The position numbers and the translations under genes were made by a program. 50,165 bases of DNA from Pirellulales bacterium (GTDB lineage Bacteria; Planctomycetota; Planctomycetia; Pirellulales; JAIMBC01), in contig JAIMBC010000006.1 of NCBI GenBank assembly GCA_023511675.1, forward strand, positions 1 through 50,165, in the 5' to 3' direction. This document shows, piece by piece, positions 1-8,391 of the stretch; positions within the stretch are counted from its first letter, which is position 1; each line of letters opens with the position of its first letter. The notes beneath the pieces are model-generated. The model was not told the origin of the DNA, made no database searches, and was given only the letters and a program-made list of their open reading frames with translations.

Positions 1-768
1 CCCTCCGCCGCCCCCCCTCCCCCTTCAAAAGACGTGTAACCGTACACCAGCACGAGGGGGCCGGGGAGGCGAGCCGGCGTTGCGCACGTCGGTACATGCG
101 ACCCTGCGACGCATCTCGACACTCCTCAGGCGGGTGACTGCTGATGGAGCGCCACGCTCCCTCAGGGGGGACCACGCTTCCCGCTGGAGGGACGCGCTCC
201 GTGGTGGCCGCGCTGGCCGCCGCGCGTTTGCGCTGCTCGAACCGCCGCAACGGGACCTAGTTCGCCCTTTTGGGAAAGCAGGCAAGCTTACTCCTTACCA
301 CCATCTCCAGAACCCAAGGTGCGCATGTTGACAGACAGTACAGTGGCGCCACTTGGGCGCACGCGAGTGCCTTGGTTCCAACCGTCACAGCCGTTTGGCC
401 TGCGAAGAACACGTCTCGCGATCAGGTGCCCTCGCCATCTTTCACGTCGCGCGCGTACACTCGTGTTCTCCCTGCCTCGCACTCAAGCTACCAACCCCGT
501 CAAGAATGGTTGTGGTGTACGATTACCAGGACGTTGACGGCGCGGTGCTACCATGGGCCCCGCCCCTGCTCTGCATAACCGCCCTCAGCCAGGGCGGCCG
601 AGGCGATGGGTTGCTGTGGCAGCGTGATCCGCCACGCTGGCGCCCTTGTGCCCCTTCCCTATCAAGGGGGAAAGCCAGCCCTGCCTGCATCGCCCTCTCG
701 GCCTCGAGGGGGAATGGGAACGGCCGCTTGGCAGCAGCGAACGTGATCCCTGACTTGGCAGGGCTGCT
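1..768. other. Intergenic stretch, no gene seen
   Basis: No reading frame here has the composition or motifs of a real protein on either strand, and none resembles the FMN-binding glutamate synthase (glxD) that would be expected after glxC. It holds two degenerate copies of the REP-like hairpin family (145-212) and two inverted repeats close to the 3' end of glxC. One has arms CAGCGTG/CACGCTG at 620-639 with a 6-base loop. The other is a CCCCTT/AAGGGG stem at about 652-678. Neither is followed by a T-run in the glxC direction, so a terminator role is only possible. Confidence 0.6.
145..212. repeat. REP-like hairpin repeats, cluster 1 (degenerate)
   Basis: Two decayed copies of a palindromic repeat found also at 11188-11336 and 48764-48877. 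The first (145-170) keeps the TGGAG leader and the CCACGCTCC half but its right arm is lost. The second (185-212) keeps the invariant loop CTCCGT, but its left arm is of the GGACGCG type and its right arm of the TGGTGGCC type, so it no longer pairs well. It looks like a recombinant of the two arm types present in the better copies. Confidence 0.6.
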
Positions 769-1491
769 TCAACCGTAATGGTGGTGGGCATCCGCGTTCC
801 AGTGATAGAGGGTGCGGGCCGAGCCGACGCGTTGGAACTCGCCCGCGTCATGGGAGAATCCGGCTCGTTCCAGCAGGGCCCGCAGTTGGCCCAGGTCGGT
901 TTCGGTCATGGGTTCCAGGCGTGCATCGGCACCGAGGCCGTGGATGGTGCCGCGGACGTAGATCACGGCTTCATAGAGAGAATCTCCCAGGCCGGGGGCT
1001 GCGTCGCCGCAGACGACCAGACGGCCGGCTTGTGCCATGAAGGCAGACATGTGTCCCACGCTGCCTTGTACGACGATATCGGCTCCTTTCAGCGAGATGC
1101 CGCAGCGCGCGCCGGCGTCTCCTTCGATGATCAGCAGCCCCCCGTGTGCCGAGGCGCCGGCGCATGCCGAGGCGCTGCCACAGACGCGCACGATGCCGGA
1201 CATCATGTTCTCTGCCACGCTCCAGCCGACGTTGCCATGCACCGTGACATGGGCAAGCTGGTTCATGCCGGCCACAAAGTAGCCGGCGTGGCCACAAATG
1301 TGCACGTCAGCCTCGCAGGTGAGCCCCACGGCCAGGTTATGGCGCCCCTGGGGGTGGAGGATTTCCACGCGGCGGCTGCCGCGGCGGGGCAGCTCATGGT
1401 GCAGGAAGTGGTTCACTTCCCGCACCGTAAGCGTGGCGAGGTCGAGTTGCAGCGTTTCTTCGGAGGGCGTCGGCGCGGTTAATGGTACCAT
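769..1491 (-). CDS. glxC: GlxC-like GXGXG-domain protein (glutamate synthase alpha C-terminal-like subunit)
   Basis: A 240-residue protein made almost entirely of the right-handed beta-helix found at the C-terminus of glutamate synthase. The repeated G-x-x-G-x-x-x-G turns run from about residue 55 to 185, for example VGLTCEADVHICGHAGY and SVGHMSAFMAQAGRLVVCGD. Stand-alone versions are the GlxC / MgsB subunits that work with a class II amidotransferase (GlxB/MgsA) and an FMN subunit (GlxD/MgsC), as in N-methylglutamate synthase. Its ATG overlaps the end of glxB by 13 bases, so the two are probably translationally coupled. No glxD follows within the remaining 768 bases. Family assignment is firm. 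The substrate (glutamate versus N-methylglutamate chemistry) is inference. Confidence 0.85.
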   Translation of the reverse strand: MVPLTAPTPSEETLQLDLATLTVREVNHFLHHELPRRGSRRVEILHPQGRHNLAVGLTCEADVHICGHAGYFVAGMNQLAHVTVHGNVGWSVAENMMSGIVRVCGSASACAGASAHGGLLIIEGDAGARCGISLKGADIVVQGSVGHMSAFMAQAGRLVVCGDAAPGLGDSLYEAVIYVRGTIHGLGADARLEPMTETDLGQLRALLERAGFSHDAGEFQRVGSARTLYHWNADAHHHYG

Positions 1492-2372
1492 GCGTACACC
1501 TTTTCTGGCGCCGGCTCGAAGATCCGCGCTGCTTCGATCTGAGGCAGGTGCGCCAGCGAGCGAAACTCGGAACTGACCGCCACGTAGCGGCTGGTCTCGG
1601 CTACCACGGCCGGCTTGCAGGCAAAGGGGTCTCGCAACAGGGTCAGGCTGTCTGCCGTGCCGATCAGCAGCGTGTAGAAGCCGTCGAGGGTCTGCAGGGC
1701 AGCGTGCAGGGCTGCTTCCAGCGTGTCGCCCTGAGAGAGGCGCCAGGCGATGTAACGGCAGGCGGCCTCGGTGTCGTTATCGGTTTCGAATTGCAGTCCT
1801 GCTGCTTCCAACTGCCGGCGCAACAGGTGCGGGTTGGAGAGGGAGCCGTTGTGTACCAGGCAGGAATCCCCGTCCGCGGTGAAGGGGTGGGCGTGCCGTG
1901 GCGAGACGGCGCTCTCGGTGGCCATCCGGGTGTGGCCGACGCCGTGCGTGCCAGCCAGCTCGGCGAAGCCCAGTCGACGGGCGATCGAGGCGGGATTGCC
2001 CTGATCCTTGAACACGGCCAGCGCGCGGCCCACCCCCAACAGCCTCACCGAGGAGAACGAGGCGAGCCAGCGGCGCAACACGTCAGGCTCGCCAGGCCAT
2101 TCCAGCAGCGCGTGATTGTCTCGCACCTGGATGGCCGCCGGCTGGTGCAGCTCTTCTCGCAACTGCGCGGCCAAGCGCTGCCAGTCGGGCATCTGGCCCA
2201 CCGCGTGCAGGCTGTAGCGGCGCAACGGCTCGGCCAGCGGCCGGGTGAACACGGCCAGCCCTGCCGAATCCGGACCGCGCTCCGCCATGCAGTCGAACAT
2301 GGGTACGAGCAGCCGCCCCAGGTCAGGCTCCAGCCGCTCGTCGCGCAACAGCAGGCCAACAATGCCACACAT
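1479..2372 (-). CDS. glxB: Class II glutamine amidotransferase, GlxB-like
   Basis: A 297-residue Ntn-type glutamine amidotransferase. The start is taken at the ATG at 2372 because the next codon is Cys, the N-terminal nucleophile exposed after Met removal (MCGIVGLLL). A TTG one codon upstream would bury it. Other family marks are ERGPDSAGLAVF near residue 32, GVGHTRMATES, LVHNGSLSNP and DNDTEA, which build the glutamine site. It is about 300 residues, the size of stand-alone GlxB/MgsA rather than of full glutamate synthase or GlmS/PurF, and it lacks the sugar-isomerase or PRTase domains of those. It lies 21 bases after glnT and overlaps glxC. The predicted role is to release ammonia from glutamine for a partner that binds GlxC. 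That partner is not in view. Confidence 0.87.
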   Translation of the reverse strand: MCGIVGLLLRDERLEPDLGRLLVPMFDCMAERGPDSAGLAVFTRPLAEPLRRYSLHAVGQMPDWQRLAAQLREELHQPAAIQVRDNHALLEWPGEPDVLRRWLASFSSVRLLGVGRALAVFKDQGNPASIARRLGFAELAGTHGVGHTRMATESAVSPRHAHPFTADGDSCLVHNGSLSNPHLLRRQLEAAGLQFETDNDTEAACRYIAWRLSQGDTLEAALHAALQTLDGFYTLLIGTADSLTLLRDPFACKPAVVAETSRYVAVSSEFRSLAHLPQIEAARIFEPAPEKVYAWYH

Positions 2373-2393
2373 CAACCGGCACCGAGGCGATGG

Positions 2394-3728
2394 TTAGAAG
2401 AACTCCAGGTAGCGCGCCACTTCCCAGTCCGAGACATGGCGGTGATACTCGACCCACTCCATCCGCTTCAGCCGGATGAACTCGGCGATCAGCTCCGCGC
2501 CGAGTTCCCGTGCAAACAGCTCGTCTTGTTCCAGCGCGGCCAGGGCTTCGTGCAGGCTTTGCGGCAGCACGCGAATTCCCAGGCCAGCCAGCTCTTCTGC
2601 CGAGAGTTGATAATGGTCGAAGTTGTGCGGCTCGCCCGGTTCGAGCTGGCGCTGGATGCCGTCCAGCCCCGCTGCCGCCACCGCCGCCGTGGCCAGGTAG
2701 GGATTGGCGCTGGAGTCGGTCAGCCGTAGTTCCAATCGCCCGGCAGGCACCCGCACCATCGTCGTGCGATTGTTTGCGCCGTAAGAAATGTAGGCCGGCG
2801 CCCAGGTGGCCCCGGAGAAGGACCGGCCCACCACCAGCCGCTTGTACGAGTTGACCGTGGGAGCACACAGCGCCGCCAGGGCCGGCGCATGCGCCAGCAG
2901 CCCTCCCAGGAAGTAGTACGCCAGCGTGCTCAGCCCCAAACCGCGGCGGTCGGCCGGATCATCGAACAGATTGCGCCCCTGCCGGTCTGCCAGAGACATG
3001 TGCATGTGCATGCCGCTGCCGGTGCGGTGGGACATGGGCTTGGGCATGAACGAGCAAATACAGCCCAAGTCCCGGGCGATTTCCCCCGCCGCCATGCGGA
3101 AAAAGATGATCCGGTCCGCGGTGGTCAATGCATCGGCATACGTGAAATTCACCTCGAACTGCCCGTTGGCGTCCTCGTGGTCCACCTGATACACGTCGAT
3201 CCCCACGGCTTGCAACGACTCGACCAGCCGCTCCAGAAACTGCCTGCTGCGGGAGAGGCCCTTGTAGTCGTAACAGGGCTTGTCCAACGTGTCGCTGGCG
3301 TCTGCCGTTCCAAAGCGGCCATCCGCGCCACGCACCAGCAGCATGAACTCCGGCTCCAGCCCTGTGTTGAGCACCCAACCCTGTTCGGCCAGGCGGGCGA
3401 GTTGCCGTTGCAGCACCCAACGTGTGTCAAAGGGCCACGGCTTACGATTGACGTAGCCGTTGCACACAATGCGGGCATATCCCGGCTGCCAGGGCACCAG
3501 CGTCAAGGTGGTAGGATCTCCCACCGCCATGTAATCGGCCTCGTGGGGTCCCTGGCCCAGCCCCCACACCGCGAAGCCGGCAAATCCGGCTCCATCTGTC
3601 AGCACGTCTCCCAGGTGACTTGCCGGCACAGCCTTGGCCTTGGCCACCCCGTGCAGATCCACAAATTGTGCCAACACATACTTCACCGCGTGCCGTTCCA
3701 ACCACTGACGCGCTGCTTCGGGAGTCAT
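2394..3728 (-). CDS. glnT: Glutamine synthetase family protein, GlnT / gamma-glutamylmethylamide synthetase type
   Basis: A 444-residue protein of the glutamine synthetase superfamily. Visible marks are the N-terminal beta-grasp with [12 protein letters not shown], the metal-binding [18 protein letters not shown] with the catalytic-site histidines, NRTTMVRVP, and [15 protein letters not shown] near the C-terminus. Length and start favour the GlnT (type III) clade rather than GlnA. Members in glxB-glxC neighbourhoods form gamma-glutamylmethylamide or a related amide using ATP. The ATG at 3728 gives the canonical N-terminus; a more distal start would add about 29 unsupported residues. A TATACT element at 3767-3772 could give an independent promoter. 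First gene of glnT-glxB-glxC. The acceptor amine cannot be read from sequence. Confidence 0.82.
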   Translation of the reverse strand: MTPEAARQWLERHAVKYVLAQFVDLHGVAKAKAVPASHLGDVLTDGAGFAGFAVWGLGQGPHEADYMAVGDPTTLTLVPWQPGYARIVCNGYVNRKPWPFDTRWVLQRQLARLAEQGWVLNTGLEPEFMLLVRGADGRFGTADASDTLDKPCYDYKGLSRSRQFLERLVESLQAVGIDVYQVDHEDANGQFEVNFTYADALTTADRIIFFRMAAGEIARDLGCICSFMPKPMSHRTGSGMHMHMSLADRQGRNLFDDPADRRGLGLSTLAYYFLGGLLAHAPALAALCAPTVNSYKRLVVGRSFSGATWAPAYISYGANNRTTMVRVPAGRLELRLTDSSANPYLATAAVAAAGLDGIQRQLEPGEPHNFDHYQLSAEELAGLGIRVLPQSLHEALAALEQDELFARELGAELIAEFIRLKRMEWVEYHRHVSDWEVARYLEFF

Positions 3729-3766
3729 CTGCGGGGCACCTCGCTCGGACCTCGGTCGATGGGGTG

Positions 3767-3794
3767 AGTATAGGACATTTCCACCGCAGGGGAA
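3767..3794 (-). promoter_or_regulatory. Candidate sigma-70 promoter for glnT-glxB-glxC
   Basis: On the minus strand a TATACT hexamer (3772 down to 3767) lies 16 bases from TTCCCC (3794-3789), giving a start site about 30 bases before the glnT ATG. The -10 matches consensus at 5 of 6, the -35 only weakly. Placement in the 195-base gap after the GcvT-like gene fits an operon promoter. Confidence 0.4.
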
Positions 3795-3923
3795 GCGGAA
3801 CGCTGCATGCGCCAACCGCCGACGCTTTCACACAGCCCCAAGCCCTGAGCAACCCGCGCGCCGCCCCCAAAGCGACGCCCTTTCCGCCCAGACCGCACCA
3901 CCGCCGGCTTGGGAAAACGCCGC

Positions 3924-4598
3924 CTACCCCTCATGCGGCCGAGACTCCACGAACGGCCCCAAGCCCACGGCACGCCCGCCATGCTCCTGCACGATGGCCA
4001 GCAGCGTCTCCCACAAGTAGCGAGCGTACGTGTTATCCACCCAAATCTGCCGGCACTCATGGCCGAGCAACGGCCGGTGCAGCACCATGCAGCTCACTCC
4101 CGCCACACGCGTGAACACCAGCCGGCCCTCCTCCGCCTGCCAATCCAGCGGACAGGCCTCGGCCAGCACCTGCATGGCGAGGCGGCCCAACAGCAACAGG
4201 CAGGCATCTTCGCGCAACACGCGGTACACGCCTGCTGGACGGCTGGCCAACATGGCCTCCAGCTCATCGAACCCGCCGGCCTGCAAGCCCGACTCCAGAA
4301 ACACCTCGGCCGCACCCGTTCTGCCTATCAGCCCGCCAGCACCCTGTTCATGCCAGTGCAGCACCGTCTCGGGCACAGTCACGCCGCGGCCAGCCAAGAA
4401 CGCCACGGCGCTAGGGCCCTTCAGGGCCAGCCGCCGCACGGCCGTCCAGTCGGCCAGGGCCAGCCGCTCCATGGCAGAGCGTTCGGCCTCTGGCTCGCCC
4501 AGGTCGAGTGCTACGGGCATGCCCTCCCAGACGCCCCAGCGTGTCTGGTATCGGGTGAGCGCTGCGTGGAGGGGACTGCGGCGGGCAGCAGCGGGCAT
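3924..4598 (-). CDS. Folate-binding GcvT/sarcosine oxidase gamma-like protein
   Basis: A 224-residue protein from the ATG at 4598 (a GTG at 4658 would add 20 poorly conserved residues). The fold family is suggested by RSPLHAAL at the N-terminus, then LADWTAVRRLALKGPSAVAFLAGRGV, and later a short GLIGRTGAAEVFLES strand pair, which match the layout of the small gamma subunit of heterotetrameric sarcosine oxidase and the GcvT/YgfZ fold. Such proteins hold tetrahydrofolate next to a demethylating or C1-releasing oxidase. Placement immediately upstream of glnT-glxB-glxC, 195 bases away, suggests a link with methylated amine or C1 metabolism. No alpha, beta or delta sarcosine oxidase subunits are nearby. 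Precise function is unknown. Confidence 0.62.
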   Translation of the reverse strand: MPAAARRSPLHAALTRYQTRWGVWEGMPVALDLGEPEAERSAMERLALADWTAVRRLALKGPSAVAFLAGRGVTVPETVLHWHEQGAGGLIGRTGAAEVFLESGLQAGGFDELEAMLASRPAGVYRVLREDACLLLLGRLAMQVLAEACPLDWQAEEGRLVFTRVAGVSCMVLHRPLLGHECRQIWVDNTYARYLWETLLAIVQEHGGRAVGLGPFVESRPHEG

Positions 4599-4987
4599 GC
4601 AGCAAGAAGGGGTGGGACGGGGGATCGACACACGGCCGAGCGGGCTGACCGCGTGCACCTGTTATGCCATGCGGGCCAACCGAGGGCAAGGGGCAGGCTG
4701 CCACCCGGGTGTGGCAAAGAGAGACTGGTCTCTTGAGAACACCACGGTTGGGCGGCGAAAAGCCTGCCGGCATCTACGCGGACGGAGGGTAGGTCTGCCT
4801 GCCACGGTGGCGTGCCATGGCACGGTCGCGTGATGGGCCGGGCCTGGCGCGGGGGGCATGTGGCGGGCGGAGGGATCAGACGATTCCGACCTCCCGCGGC
4901 ATGCTGCCGGCCGCATGGCTTGCGAGCAGGCGGTGCGGGCGTTAGGTTCGGGTCGTCCATCGATGTACGGCATGTGAGCGTGTCCCC
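4599..4987. other. Divergent intergenic region, contains a 14-bp palindrome
   Basis: No gene. The stretch separates the minus-strand GcvT-like gene from a plus-strand secreted protein. It contains a perfect palindrome, CGTGCCATGGCACG, at 4811-4824, with an overlapping GCCAC/GTGGC inverted repeat directly before it (4801-4811). No convincing promoter hexamers were found. Confidence 0.5.
4811..4824. promoter_or_regulatory. Perfect 14-bp palindrome, possible operator
   Basis: CGTGCCATGGCACG is self-complementary over all 14 bases and lies in the middle of a divergent intergenic region. This is the position and size of a dimeric repressor site, but it has no T-run or adjacent promoter that I can recognise, and chance palindromes of this size occur in GC-rich DNA. 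Confidence 0.3.
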
Positions 4988-6022
4988 ATGATCGGCGGCA
5001 TAGCGATGTGGTTCCGCAGGATGGTACTGGCGTGGGCAGCGGTTAGCTGTTCTCTCGGGGCGATGGCCGCACATCCTCACGCTGCGCCGGGGATCACAAG
5101 TTTGACAAATGCCAACGTGCAGTATGAGGTGGTGCCCGAGGGCCATGCGCGCCTGCGGCGGGGGCCGATCGAGCTGGTCCTGGTCGACAACCGCGCACAT
5201 CAACTGCCCGAGGCGCCTGGCCACCGAGCAGGGTACAACGGCATAGCCGTGCTGTTGCACGAGCAGCAGCCGCGAACGCTGTTTGTGCCTGAGTATGCGG
5301 GGCTGAACTTCGAGCACATTCACGATGGCACCAGCGAGGGGCTGGCCGAGCCATTCGAGCCGCGGGTGTTCTCCATGGAGTTGCGTCGCGTTGACGAGCA
5401 TACGTATGAGTTGTATCAGCCGCCGACTGGCAACTTTCAGCTCGAGAGCTGCGGCCGCTATCGCTTGTTGCCGGACGGGGTGATCGAGTACACGCTCGAG
5501 TGCGTCCCACGGCAGGAAACGTTTCGCCGCGGCTTCATGGGGCTGTTCTGGGCGAGCTATATTCACCAGCCGGAGGATCTGTCGATCTGGTTTCTGGGGC
5601 ACGAGGCTGACGGCGAGCAGCGGCCGGATTGGATCAATGGCGTGACCCCACGGCACGGGGTGGACGCCACACATCCGCCTGCTGAAGCGGGCTTTCTGCC
5701 TCGGATCGATGCAGACTTTCGCCTGACGCTGGTGAACCATCCCTCCCGGTACGTGCACACCAGCGGTTGGTACTTCGGCGTTTGTCGCGGCATGGCCTGG
5801 TTACAGGTGTTTCGCCGCCGGGACCGCATCTGGCTGGCGCAATCTCCCAGCGGCGGGGGGCAGGGCAACCCCGCGTGGGATTTCCAGTGGTTCGTGCCCG
5901 ACTGCCGGCCTGGCGAGGCCTATGGTTTTGTCATGCGTGCCGCGTACGTGCCTTTCGAGAACCGCGAGCAAATCGCCCGACTGGCCGCCCGGCTGCAAGC
6001 CGAACTGGAACAGGCAGAGTAG
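4988..6022 (+). CDS. Exported protein of unknown function
   Basis: A 344-residue protein with an N-terminal signal peptide. After the ATG at 4988 (or the in-frame ATG at 5006) comes a basic FRR, a hydrophobic stretch to about residue 27 and an AMA cleavage motif, so the mature protein probably acts in the periplasm or outside. The rest is rich in beta strands and aromatic residues (for example FMGLFWASYIHQPEDLSIWF and SGWYFGVCRGMAWLQVF). It looks like a beta-sandwich of the carbohydrate-binding or mutarotase-like sort, but I recognise no catalytic motif and cannot assign a family. It is transcribed alone and converges with the DUF1579 gene 28 bases downstream. Confidence 0.72.
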   Translation: MIGGIAMWFRRMVLAWAAVSCSLGAMAAHPHAAPGITSLTNANVQYEVVPEGHARLRRGPIELVLVDNRAHQLPEAPGHRAGYNGIAVLLHEQQPRTLFVPEYAGLNFEHIHDGTSEGLAEPFEPRVFSMELRRVDEHTYELYQPPTGNFQLESCGRYRLLPDGVIEYTLECVPRQETFRRGFMGLFWASYIHQPEDLSIWFLGHEADGEQRPDWINGVTPRHGVDATHPPAEAGFLPRIDADFRLTLVNHPSRYVHTSGWYFGVCRGMAWLQVFRRRDRIWLAQSPSGGGQGNPAWDFQWFVPDCRPGEAYGFVMRAAYVPFENREQIARLAARLQAELEQAE

Positions 6023-6050
6023 CCAGCGCCCCCCAGTCAACTTGCCATCG

Positions 6051-6605
6051 TCACTTCTTGCGGCGGTAGTGCACCGTCAAGAAGGTCTGCCACTTGCCCG
6101 CTTCGACCTCGATGCTCGAGGTAAACACCCGGTAGTCCTTGCTCTTGATCTCGATGGTTTCGCGAAAGCGCGCCGTGGTTCCCGGCGCGATCATGTTGGG
6201 TCCCTCCGCCTCGAGCGTGAGCACGCGGCCCACCTCATCCAGCGAGCCCTCGTATTGCCAAAGATGGTGCGACATGGAGTCGATCCACGTACCCACGTAC
6301 CGCTTCTTCTCCGGGTCGTAGCCCAGCGTCATGATGCCGGTGAGCGGCTGGTCGAAGAACGTGGCTTGCACCTCGCTCAGCGTCCAGAAGCCGCCAATCG
6401 AACGCACACTCTCGGTCCCCTTGCCGCTCACCGGCGGCTGCCCGGGTTGCACCACGATCTCGGCCTCGGTCTCCCACTCTCCCACAAGCTGCTGCAGCCA
6501 TTGGTGTTCCTTTGCCGGCTGGGGCTGCCCCGGCTGCTGGGCTTGCAACACGGCCATGCCTACCACAACTGCGAGCGCAACGCTTCCGATCAGCATCTTC
6601 TTCAT
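6051..6605 (-). CDS. DUF1579 family exported protein
   Basis: A 184-residue protein. The ATG at 6605 follows a good Shine-Dalgarno sequence (AGGAG at 6618-6614, 8 bases away) and begins a signal peptide, MKKMLIGSVALAVVVGMAVL, with cleavage likely after LQA. The mature part has the DUF1579 pattern: HQWLQQLVGEWETEAEI, a GTESVRSIGGFWTLSE strand, TLGYDPEKKRYVGTWIDSM and a charged C-terminus. The lipocalin-like DUF1579 fold is common in planctomycetes, but no biochemical role is established. Monocistronic, convergent with the exported protein at 4988-6022. A longer frame upstream of the ATG has no coding character. Confidence 0.85.
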   Translation of the reverse strand: MKKMLIGSVALAVVVGMAVLQAQQPGQPQPAKEHQWLQQLVGEWETEAEIVVQPGQPPVSGKGTESVRSIGGFWTLSEVQATFFDQPLTGIMTLGYDPEKKRYVGTWIDSMSHHLWQYEGSLDEVGRVLTLEAEGPNMIAPGTTARFRETIEIKSKDYRVFTSSIEVEAGKWQTFLTVHYRRKK

Positions 6606-7243
6606 GTTGAAAGCTCCTCGACGAGAAACGCACGGGGCGAAGCAAGCCCACACGAACAAGGTCCCCATCATGAACCACAAGAGGCAGCAAGTCCAGCCCC
6701 GGCGCTCCCCGCTACCAAGAGCGGCACGGTGGCACAGCGAGCCAGATCCTCCAAGGCGGGGCTCCACCGCTGCGCGCCCACACGGCAGGCGGGGAATGAC
6801 AACCAAACAGCATGAGCGTTGTTGCCAACGCTCGTCGGCCACACGGCGGGCGGTGTCGCCCGATGGAAAATCGGCTCGATGGCGGCGCCGCTCCACGACC
6901 GCACCGTCTGAAAGGGTAGAACGCTTGTGACGGCAGGGTGGCATGGCTGGCGGGGTGCAGGCGGGCACGGCGGCATCGCCTGGCGGATGTGCAGATGGTC
7001 CATCTTGCGTGGGCCCCCATCGTGAATGCACGCCACACGCCGCACATCCCAGGCGATGGGCCCTCGTGCATGCTCCCCCATCGTCCAGGCTGCTCTTGGG
7101 TGTTCGAGACATTGTGGGCTATCATGCCCCCACCCAGCGAAGCAGGATTGCAGGGGCCGGCTCTCAGGCCGCCGCTGGGCTGATGCAACAGGCTGAGGGG
7201 CCGGCTGCCAAGCAGGACGCCCGCAGGATGCGATGACGCTGCC
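6606..7243. other. Divergent intergenic region, no gene seen
   Basis: This 638-base gap lies between the DUF1579 gene (minus) and the GT9 gene (plus). Frames that cross it show biased, low-complexity translations and no family motif. The only element I would point to is a possible plus-strand promoter at 7096-7125. Confidence 0.55.
7096..7125 (+). promoter_or_regulatory. Weak candidate promoter for the GT9 gene
   Basis: TTGGGT (7096-7101) and TATCAT (7120-7125) are separated by 18 bases; the start site would lie about 110 bases before the ATG at 7244. The -10 is good (5 of 6), the -35 is poor. A chance match is quite possible. Confidence 0.3.
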
Positions 7244-8368
7244 ATGGTTGACAACGTGTTGATTGTCAAGCTCTCCTCGTTGGGCGATGTCATCCACACG
7301 CTGCCCGCAGCGCAGGCGTTGCGGACACGGTTTCCTCAGGCCCGATTGGGCTGGGCCGTGGAATCGGCCCATGCCGCCGTGCTGGCAGGCCAGCCGTTTC
7401 TCGATGAGGTGATCGTCTGGCAGCGGGGACGCCGCGGGGGACTGGCATCTTTGGTACGCCGCTTGCGCCGGACGCGCTGGCAGCTTGCGGTCGATTTTCA
7501 GGGGTTGTTTCGCAGCGGGCTGGCGAGCTGGGCAAGCGGGGCCAAGCAGCGTGTGGGCTTTGGCCGCCGCCGTGAGTTCGCGCACTGGTGGTATACGGAG
7601 CGTGTGCCCATGCTCCCAGCAGAGGCACACGCCGTGGAGCGTTCGCTGGAGCTGGCGCGCTGGTTGGGTGCTGAGTTTGCCGCTCCCCCTCCCCAGCGGG
7701 CCTATGTGCAGCCGGGCTGCGCTGCTGGCACGCGGCAGTCGTCCGGGGGCGTGCCCGCGCCCTTTGACCCGGCCCGGTGGTTTCCTCTATATCCTGGGCC
7801 GACGCACCGTGCCGAGGCCGAAGGCTGGCTGCGGCAACATGGCCTTGCCCGCTTGTCCCAGCCGCTGGTGTTGCTGCATCCCCACTGCCGCAAGCCGGCT
7901 AACGTGTGGCCTGCGGCACGCTTTGCCGCTCTGGCCCGCACCTTGATGGCACGAGGGTGCAAGGTGGTGCTCATCGGCGGTCTGGCCGCACAAGAGGCAT
8001 GCGAGGCCGTGGCGGCAGTGGCCCCCGGCGTGTTGCGCGCAGACGGCCGGCTCAGCCTGCTTGGCAGTGCGGTGTTGATGGGCAGTTCGGCCGTGGTGGT
8101 CACGGGCGATACAGGCCCCATGCACATTGCCGCGGCCGTGGGCACGCCGATTGTGGCCCTGTTCGGTCCTGCCAGTCCCCTGCGGACGGGGCCATACACG
8201 GACCGCGCGGAGGTGATCACGGCCACGTTGCCCTGCCAGCCCTGCTTTGGGCGGTATTGCAGGCTGGGGTATGTCCAGCCTGCGTGCATGGAGCTGATTA
8301 CGGTGCCGAGAGTGCTCGCTGCGGTGGAGAGGGCGTTGGGACGTTCCGCCGTGCAGATACCGGCCTGA
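7244..8368 (+). CDS. waaC: Glycosyltransferase family 9, lipopolysaccharide heptosyltransferase I-like
   Basis: A 374-residue GT-B enzyme of family 9. The N-terminal VKLSSLGDVIHTLPAAQALR is the classic heptosyltransferase opening with the acceptor-side Asp. The C-terminal half has LLHPHCRKPANVWPAARF, VVLIGG and the nucleotide-sugar site VTGDTGPMHIAAAVGTPIVALFG. Length is close to the usual 320-370 residues, with an insertion after about residue 160. By family it adds a heptose from ADP-heptose to the inner LPS core at the cytoplasmic face of the inner membrane. It starts a plus-strand gene run, 23 bases before the EEP gene. The donor sugar in planctomycetes is not certain, so the symbol is by similarity only. 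Confidence 0.8.
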   Translation: MVDNVLIVKLSSLGDVIHTLPAAQALRTRFPQARLGWAVESAHAAVLAGQPFLDEVIVWQRGRRGGLASLVRRLRRTRWQLAVDFQGLFRSGLASWASGAKQRVGFGRRREFAHWWYTERVPMLPAEAHAVERSLELARWLGAEFAAPPPQRAYVQPGCAAGTRQSSGGVPAPFDPARWFPLYPGPTHRAEAEGWLRQHGLARLSQPLVLLHPHCRKPANVWPAARFAALARTLMARGCKVVLIGGLAAQEACEAVAAVAPGVLRADGRLSLLGSAVLMGSSAVVVTGDTGPMHIAAAVGTPIVALFGPASPLRTGPYTDRAEVITATLPCQPCFGRYCRLGYVQPACMELITVPRVLAAVERALGRSAVQIPA

Positions 8369-8391
8369 CGGAGCGGCTGCGGGGACCACGT

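Noticed and set aside
353-778. A 141-codon plus-strand frame in the first intergenic region
   Set aside because: Mixed composition, no motif, and it overlaps the end of glxC on the other strand; not supported as a gene.
1482-2729. A 415-codon plus-strand frame over glxB and glnT
   Set aside because: Antisense to two genes with clear catalytic motifs; its translation has no recognisable domain.
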